Shown: one piece after another, positions 61,101-64,000 of the stretch | Position numbering within the stretch: position 1 is the stretch's first letter | Layout: each line of letters begins with the position of its first letter | NCBI GenBank assembly: GCA_963971405.1 | Contig: OZ020485.1 | Coordinates: 5,890,001 to 5,954,000 of the forward strand | Source: Psococerastis gibbosa | Lineage: Eukaryota > Arthropoda > Insecta > Psocodea > Psocidae | DNA: 64,000 nucleotides | Reading direction: 5' to 3' | Position numbers and translations under genes: made by a program | The notes under the pieces: model-generated | Seen by the model: only the letters and a program-made list of their open reading frames with translations | Told to the model about the DNA's origin: nothing | Databases searched by the model: none

Positions 61101-61361
61101 AAAATGCAACTGTCTTTTCTGTAGTATCGCGCGCGATCCCATTAGACTTTTGTCCCCTTGTCGACATCGATACCGTCTTGAAAGGGAAATAGTGGTAAGC
61201 AAGCCAAGAAAGTGAAGCTGAACGTACCGCTTCGCTTACCTTCTTCTCCCACTGGAGCACGTAGGGCACGGGGTGGTCGCCGGGGAACTCGACGTGGCAG
61301 TTGAACACCACCGACTCCCCCAGAATGGCTGTGATGTGCACTGCATCCTGGTAACAGGAAC
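33066..61361 (-). CDS. tutl: Protein turtle homologue (Dasm1/IGSF9 family Ig/FN3 transmembrane protein), signal exon missing
   Basis: The exons on the minus strand, 5' to 3', are 61361-61240, 57944-57713, 54469-54320, 51869-51744, 51301-51014, 50186-49996, 49563-49345, 48270-47999, 47806-47634, 44979-44794, 44663-44436, 39326-39245 and 34107-33066. All join in frame (1102 residues plus a partial codon). The order is five Ig domains, two FN3 domains, a helix (AITAGVVGGILFFIVAIIL), a basic stop-transfer stretch and a tail of about 390 residues. Near-invariant Turtle blocks include CYQDAVHITAILGE, IRESDQGWYECKVVFLNR, QAEGTPTPEILWYKDANPV, FNDGTELRIS, FTPTVQYLPFRLAG and YTCTPYNAQGTQG. In flies Turtle controls dendrite self-avoidance, axon tiling and glial extension. 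The N-terminal signal exon should lie above 61361 and was not found. A 200-N gap falls in the intron between the Ig3 and Ig4 exons. Confidence 0.95.
35591..35724. repeat. Palindromic repeat (tutl intron)
   Basis: GGGCCTACTAAGACG...CCTGGGGTTAAAAATGTAAAC is mirrored by GTTTACATTTTTAATCCCAGG...CGTCATAGTAGGCCC. Related pieces occur at 48430-48505 and 48550-48640. Confidence 0.7.
36219..36325 (+). repeat. Dispersed repeat (paired with 22308-22443)
   Basis: Same ordered blocks as the 22308 copy, with a shorter middle section. Confidence 0.6.
39245..39326 (-). CDS. tutl: tutl exon: juxtamembrane tail, YNMVACRITDARN
   Basis: An 82-nt exon after TTTTCAG reads AYNMVACRITDARNGGQ...MHVPLKK and ends AA|gtaagt. 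It accepts one base from the membrane exon and gives two to the last exon. YNMVACR-TDARN is the juxtamembrane signature I associate with insect Turtle proteins. It is too short to appear as an ORF. Confidence 0.88.
39917..40085 (+). repeat. Dispersed repeat (paired with 62009-62405)
   Basis: AACGCCTGCTTT, TAAGCAACCCTG, GGCGGGGGGAGTGAGTC, CACCCTAAGGGCAGACTC, GACAGGGTGGAC and GATTCCGAACCACTTGG are shared in order with the second copy, which carries extra sequence in the middle. Confidence 0.65.
40907..41012 (+). mobile_element. SINE family 2, 3' partial copy
   Basis: Carries GCTACATGTTCGGGCCATGC, GAGAGCTTGTAGCCC and GATAGGTTGGCTAAGTAAC, then TTATTTATTAG, matching the 3' half of the 15879 copy. 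Confidence 0.6.
41020..42060. other. tutl intron, nothing recognised
   Basis: AT-rich intronic sequence without recognisable exon or repeat termini on either strand. Confidence 0.45.
42066..42185 (-). mobile_element. SINE-like family 3 copy
   Basis: GCATACAAACAATCCAATGAATG, CACTTCAGTCGCCTCTGTAGG, GTGTTGAGTTACGAC and GATCGCATG match the family. Confidence 0.6.
43715..44091. mobile_element. MITE family 'AGCAGCCCGATCATGG', copy 2 (best copy)
   Basis: The ends AGCAGCCCGATCATGGCGATTTG and CAAATCACCATGATCGGGCTGCT are inverted, followed by inner pairs GGGGTTTATT/AATAAACCCC and GCGGGAAATTCAAATT/AATTTGAATTTCCCGCGC. No clear target-site duplication because CAG repeats flank the left end. It lies just beyond the 3' end of the membrane exon, in the tutl intron. 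Confidence 0.8.
44436..44663 (-). CDS. tutl: tutl exon: FN3-2 end and transmembrane helix
   Basis: Encodes VKNLVGGRTYYFRVLANSL, FSVPARVKHKA, the helix AGVVGGILFFIVAIILSVCAV and the basic run KRKRRRQER, then AGAG|gtaagt in phase 1. The acceptor is GTTTTCAG. Confidence 0.94.
44794..44979 (-). CDS. tutl: tutl exon: FN3-2, first part
   Basis: Encodes PRPGPPRNVTVTEIPNGFMI, TWEQPSERSNLISHYTIKYR and RPEETQYL. Phase 1 in and out; the donor CTTG|gtgtgt is weaker than the others in this gene. Confidence 0.92.
45190..45480 (-). mobile_element. LINE fragment: C-terminal zinc-knuckle-like region after RNase H
   Basis: The minus strand reads RREEVVMAQLRIGHTRLTHG, LMAGDPPSLCSCGDEVTVKH and ILLAQH, then VLKFISFSGL. 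R-IGHT-RLTH followed by C-x-C...H is the familiar C-terminus of RNase H-bearing LINE ORF2 proteins. No RT or RNase H core is present. It lies in the tutl intron between FN3-1 and FN3-2. Confidence 0.8.
45998..46392. mobile_element. Foldback MITE with TTA target sites (PIF/Harbinger-like), copy 2
   Basis: The ends GGCGGGGATTCCACCGACC and GGTCGGTGGAATCCCCGCC are exact inverted repeats, and the arms extend more than 100 bp as in the 17069 copy. TTA flanks both sides (45995-45997, 46393-46395). Confidence 0.88.
47634..47806 (-). CDS. tutl: tutl exon: FN3-1, second part
   Basis: Encodes YREAGAADWSTIPVTPSGST, TTYEFQVVGKNALGDGMLSK and VITVRTQ. It starts by completing the Trp codon of TIW and ends in phase 1 at CAAG|gtgact. 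Confidence 0.94.
47999..48270 (-). CDS. tutl: tutl exon: Ig5 end and FN3-1 start
   Basis: Encodes RDGSPLQKNRVRINGGNITI, DFGFYQCVASNEVATI, EGTQPHAPYNVTG and SWLPGYSGGPDYKQDYTIW. Phase 0 in, phase 2 out. Confidence 0.95.
48524..48680. repeat. Short inverted-repeat element, mosaic of two families
   Basis: The outer ends GGCTGATCATGGCGATTATAAT and ATTATAATCGCCATGATCAGGCTGC resemble the 43715 MITE ends. The inside (GTAAACAAACAAATTTTGAATAGCACTTTCC) resembles the 35591 palindrome. A C15 run precedes it. Confidence 0.65.
49345..49563 (-). CDS. tutl: tutl exon: Ig4 end and Ig5 start
   Basis: Encodes VNQNHQGRYTCTPYNAQGTQ, MEVLVRKPPMFVVEPESLYQ and VEMHCEA. 219 nt, phase 0 at both ends, as in bdl 23707-23925. 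Confidence 0.95.
49996..50186 (-). CDS. tutl: tutl exon: Ig4, first part
   Basis: Encodes PAKVTFTPTVQYLPFRLAG, VVKCFIKANPPLQYVTWTKD, YQTKDIVIMNNGSLLFTR. 191 nt, phase as in bdl 23164-23354. Its acceptor lies about 40 nt from the N gap, so both should be checked in a better assembly. Confidence 0.94.
50227..50426. other. Assembly gap (200 N)
   Basis: A run of exactly 200 unknown bases, likely a fixed-size placeholder, in the tutl intron between Ig3 and Ig4 exons. Real length unknown. TAGG occurs at both edges. Confidence 0.99.
51014..51301 (-). CDS. tutl: tutl exon: Ig3 (whole domain)
   Basis: Encodes AVIMVPPSNQTKLEGEKVEF, TCEAKALPGNVTVKWLRE, RRDGSLVVNP, DDSGLYTCEVTNGIGEPQTA and AFLNVE. Phase 1 in and out. 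GC content is visibly higher than in the flanking introns. Confidence 0.95.
51744..51869 (-). CDS. tutl: tutl exon: Ig2, second half
   Basis: Encodes IFNDGTELRISNIRHEDIGD, YTCIARNGEGQISHTARVII. Phase 1 in and out. With 54320-54469 it makes Ig2, which Borderline lacks. Confidence 0.94.
52226..52250 (+). repeat. A25 homopolymer
   Basis: A run of 25 A in the tutl intron; could be a retroelement tail, but no retroelement body is recognised before it. Confidence 0.7.
52508..52855 (-). mobile_element. SINE-like family 3, interrupted copy
   Basis: GCAATTTAATGAATGCATCTG is on the left and CCAGTCGCCTCTG, GTGTTGAGTAACGAC on the right. These are contiguous in other copies but are separated here by an insertion at 52553-52790. 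Confidence 0.7.
52553..52790 (+). mobile_element. Retroelement 3'-end insertion with AATCTCT duplication
   Basis: A 238-bp insert bounded by AATCTCT on each side (52546-52552 and 52791-52797). It ends in TTATTATTATT, like a truncated LINE or SINE 3' tail. Confidence 0.75.
53813..54186. mobile_element. TTAA-flanked inverted-repeat element (piggyBac-like MITE)
   Basis: TTAA lies at both edges (53809-53812, 54187-54190). The ends GAGGATATGATAGC and GCTACCATATCTTC are imperfect inverted repeats. Inner arms include TTTTGGAAAATGTAATTA/TAATTACATTTTCAAAA and ATGCAATTTTTAATGATTGTGCCA with its complement. TTAA targets are typical of piggyBac, but the ends lack the usual CCC start, so the class is tentative. 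Confidence 0.75.
54320..54469 (-). CDS. tutl: tutl exon: Ig2, first half
   Basis: Encodes APPRFSVTPEEIIYVNLGDA, LNCQAEGTPTPEILWYKDAN and PVEPSATIG. Phase 1 in and out (acceptor GTACAG, donor ATAG|gtgagc). Confidence 0.94.
54900..56430. other. tutl intron, nothing recognised
   Basis: AT-rich intron sequence between the Ig1 and Ig2 exons. I see no exon-like homology or repeat ends. Confidence 0.45.
56436..56568 (-). mobile_element. Element A, short fragment
   Basis: The minus strand reads GGAAAGCTTTGTGTG, TCGATTTCGACGGATTTACACG, GGTACCAGGAACAAAAAAAG and TTTATGAAATG, matching the 5' part of element A. Confidence 0.65.
57713..57944 (-). CDS. tutl: tutl exon: Ig1, second half
   Basis: Encodes EVEIPIYIWYDSYPTHSGEG, RVSRVAPDSPYGLASLNLT, IRESDQGWYECKVVFLNR and NGSWFHLDVHG. 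Phase 0 in, phase 1 out. GC-rich relative to its surroundings. Confidence 0.95.
58172..58374 (-). mobile_element. tRNA-derived SINE, family 2 (reverse copy)
   Basis: On the minus strand: GGTCAGGACATGTGGAGTAGTGGTACAGACTCC, anticodon-like ACTTTCGCCCGAAAG, B box GGTTCAAGTCCCACAC, CTACATTTTCTGGCATGTAAAG, GTCCCGGGCCTTCCTAG and an AT-rich (ATTT)n tail. The A and B boxes are better preserved than in the 15879 copy. Confidence 0.82.
58701..58935. repeat. Inverted repeat, 22-bp perfect arms
   Basis: AGTTTTGAACTCAGAAAAGCTT and its exact complement AAGCTTTTCTGAGTTCAAAACT lie about 190 bp apart. GGTCC/GGACC pairs occur inside. No flanking duplication was found. Confidence 0.65.
59913..60286. mobile_element. 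MITE family 'AGCAGCCCGATCATGG', copy 3
   Basis: AGCAGCCCTATTATGGCGGTTTGGGATTAAC on the left and a decayed GTTACCGCCGTAATAGAGCTGC on the right, with the family interior (GCGGGAAATTCAAATTGATAAATT, TTAATTAAAATTCTTATTG) mostly inverted relative to copies 1 and 2. Confidence 0.75.
61240..61361 (-). CDS. tutl: tutl exon: Ig1, first half
   Basis: Encodes SCYQDAVHITAILGESVVFN, CHVEFPGDHPVPYVLQWEKK. The acceptor is GTTGCAG with two bases of a split Gly codon, so at least one coding exon (signal peptide) lies upstream. The donor is GAAG|gtaagc, phase 0. Confidence 0.95.
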
Positions 61362-62008
61362 CTGCAACAACGGAACCGCACAATCAATGGATGATAGCGA
61401 ATTAGTGTGGCTGCTTTCATGAATAGAAGATGTGACGATATTAGGTATGTATGTAGTTTTTATGTATAAATATTATTCGTTGTATCTACAGTATATTTCC
61501 TTTTCCTGAATTAAGACTCCTTGCTTCTTGTTCGGGGAGTACTGGGCGAGAAGAGAGAGAAAGAATTAATTTGGAAGAACTGTCCGATTGCCCATTACAT
61601 GAGCTGCCAGCCAATGTGCTTTAACCAACAGTTATGTAAATTTAAATTAAATAAAAATAAAAATTTGCGGAACAAATGGCTTTTTTAAACAGCATCTTTT
61701 TGGAAAAATATAAGGTTGAAACCACTTGAGTCCATCACTTAAACACATACCTTTTCATCAAACCTCGTTAGGGGATATATTTACATTAGTACCTTTCCCA
61801 TGGTGTTTGTTTGCATAGAGGCCACTGTTTGGATTGAGTATTGGGAGCGGCCGAGCCCTATCACAGTAAATTCCTTTCCATAGCCCCACCATCGCACCGA
61901 CACTATTACTACATCGCTCCCCTTAATCTACAATCATTTTGAAATATTTACAAACCAGCTGACCCTCCTTGAGTTCTATAACGGAGAGATTGTTTTGTTT
62001 GTTTCAAC

Positions 62009-62405
62009 GCCTGCTTTAAAAATTTCTACTAAAGCAACCCTGTCAGCCTGGCGGGGGGGAGTGAGTCAGTTTGTTAACTTAAAATCTTCTCACGCACAAG
62101 AAAGTTTCAGAATGTAGAAAAGACTTTAAAAAAAATTTCTCTTCTAAAATGTAGCAGTACGATAGATTCTTGTTTTTTTTTTTTCTTTTTTGATAACATA
62201 AAAGCATTTTTTGGGACCCATGAGGTACAATTGAAGTGTACAATTGTTTTTTTTTTTTTTTTTTATTGAAATATATGCACCGACCGGGTAGGCGGTAGGG
62301 GGGGAAAAAGGCACCCTAAGGGCAGACTCTTTCACCCCGGGGGAAGGGGAGTTGGCTGACAGGGTGGACCTCCTGATAATAGTGGATTCCGAACCACTTG
62401 GTAAT
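62009..62405 (+). repeat. Dispersed repeat (paired with 39917-40085), interrupted
   Basis: Shares the same blocks as the 39917 copy, with about 200 bp of T-rich sequence inserted between GTGAGTCAG and CACCCTAAGGGCAGACTC. Confidence 0.6.
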
Positions 62406-62800
62406 GGAGAGATGGGACATTCCACTGCAACAAAAATATTTTTTTTTTTTAATGTTGGGGCCACCTTTTATACGTTTATACAATGGCTGGTCAAAGGAGG
62501 TGTGGCGAGTGGCCCCAGAAATTCAAATATGTATTTTTGGCGGGAAACGAACATTCTATATCTCCTCTGTAGTACTCTAGGCCCTTCCACGACTCTTGCT
62601 GCCATTGGCAACGTAAACGATATCCATAATATTCATCAATTTCGGATAAAATATAACAAACCAGCCTAACCCTTTTTTTTGCTCTTTGCAACGGCAAGGG
62701 AAGATTGAAATAACAACAATAATGACCTGTCAGGGTACTGTACCAACCTCTACGGTCTACACCAGGGGTTCCCAACCTGTGGTCTGTGGACCATTTGGCA

Positions 62801-63423
62801 AGTAGGTACACAAAAATCATACCTCGAGACCATTTTTTTTATTTGGGGCTAACTCAATTTGGGGGGTTTTATTCTCAAAAAACTCCAAAAAAAACGTGTA
62901 AAAAAAATTATTTCTCAAAAACTGCTCCAACGATTTCTTTTAAATTCACATATATTGTCGTCGTTATTAATGTGGACAAAATGCGGGGGGTCGCTTGCCC
63001 TTGATAGTTTGCTTCTGGGGGTAAAAAAATAAAAATAACTAAATTTAAATGAAAAATGACTAAAAAATAATTTTTCTGCTAAACCTTTCTATCGATGATT
63101 TCTACCTACAGGCACGTTTTAGGTGTTAAATTGAGTAACGAAACGGACAGGTTGCTTTCCCGAAGAACTATTTGGTTTTGTGCAAAAAAATGATAGAAAA
63201 TTCACGCTCAAATGCATTGCCTGCCCTGCCATTATTACAGTGTTGTAATGTGTTGCTCTGACCTATCTAGAATTTACCTCACCTCCAGTGACGTCAGGTG
63301 GACAACCCCCCCCCCCCCCCTACCTTAACCATAGGAAAACTATTTACCATGAAATAACTCATTTTCTCTATGTACCAATTGATAAATTGGAAAGCATATT
63401 CGAGTAAACTCGTACCGGTTCTT
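62801..63423 (+). mobile_element. Element A, 5'-truncated copy
   Basis: Begins within the CACAAAAATCATACCTCG block and continues through the C-tract (about 63306-63320), ATAAATTGGAAAGC, CGAGTAAACTCG and GGTTCTT. A hAT-type left end (CAGGGGTTCCCAACCTGTGG, 62764) directly precedes the truncation. Confidence 0.72.
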
Positions 63424-64000
63424 ATTTTAGAGCTGATTGACATAGATATAAACATATGACTTAACTTGACTTAGGGTGGCGCTAACAGCCCATGGGGACT
63501 TTTGGCCGCACGTACTACATATATAAACATATGGCCTAGATAAACTAAATTGACTAGTCTACATTTTAAATATTAAACACATCATTTATCGATTTAGTTT
63601 TTTGCATTTTTTAAGAAAATTTTGCACAGTAGTGTATATTTTTTTATACCAATGAAAAGTAGAGATTTGAACAAACAAAAACCCCACCTAATTTTTAAAA
63701 AAAAATTGACATTTTGACGTGAGATTTTTTCGATTGAAAATTAGGGTGCTTTTTCCATATAGGCCCTACAGTCAAAATTAGGTTTAAAAAAAATTAATAT
63801 TTTAAGTCAAAAAAATTAGTGTATTTAGAACATAGAAAGGTAAGTTTTCACCAAATTTCGCGTAAAAAGTATTTTTTTTTTGTGAAAGTTAAAAATAAAA
63901 AACCAAAACCTTGGTTTTTGGCATTTCTCTCATAAAATTTGAGGTTGTGCGAAAAAAGTGTAATCACTAAAGTTGTACATCTTCTTATTACCTACCCTTT
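63424..64000. other. A/T-rich end of window, nothing recognised
   Basis: Rich in A and T homopolymers, no exon or repeat terminus recognised. The tutl signal exon was not found here. Confidence 0.45.

Overview
The window is eukaryotic and almost certainly arthropod. It is AT-rich and crowded with interspersed repeats. Its genes are split by GT-AG introns of about 0.1 to 6 kb, and all three recognisable proteins are metazoan; two belong to the Turtle/Borderline immunoglobulin family best known from insects. A 200-base run of N (50227-50426) shows that this is a draft assembly. I cannot name the species. Exons were joined by hand from homology, splice sites and reading-frame phase.

Layout. (1) 2573-9050, + strand: a complete seven-exon gene for PPP2R3C (protein phosphatase 2A regulatory subunit B'' gamma), 441 residues. 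(2) 9051-19318: repeat-rich intergenic DNA with non-LTR retrotransposon pieces, SINEs and several miniature inverted-repeat elements. (3) 19319-26476, + strand: a borderline (bdl) homologue with ten visible exons, four Ig domains, two fibronectin III domains, a membrane helix and a very short tail. Its first coding exon is not certain; a weak candidate lies at 15264-15348. (4) 26477-33065: spacer with several mobile-element copies. (5) 33066-61361, - strand: a turtle (tutl) homologue with thirteen visible exons, five Ig domains, two fibronectin III domains, a membrane helix and a cytoplasmic tail of roughly 390 residues. Its signal-peptide exon is probably beyond 61361.

How the genes fit together. 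bdl and tutl are paralogues and converge tail to tail, with stop codons 6.6 kb apart. In Drosophila the two proteins have been reported to interact during glial and axon development, so a binding pair lies in one locus. Exon lengths and phases match over much of the ectodomain (191/191 and 219/219 nt exons, same phases elsewhere), which points to a local inverted duplication. The second Ig domain of Turtle is a two-exon, phase 1-1 cassette that is absent from Borderline.

The most useful new points are the small exon at 39245-39326 (YNMVACRITDARN), which joins the Turtle membrane exon in frame to a large last exon; two YxNM motifs and a 19-residue tandem repeat in that tail; three hAT-type elements, two of them with exact 8-bp target-site duplications; a three-copy element family with Harbinger-like TWA sites; a TTAA-flanked element; and a recurring 0.9-1.1 kb element resembling Helentron-associated non-autonomous elements. 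I saw no CRISPR array, operon or bacterial system, and no intact transposase or reverse transcriptase gene.
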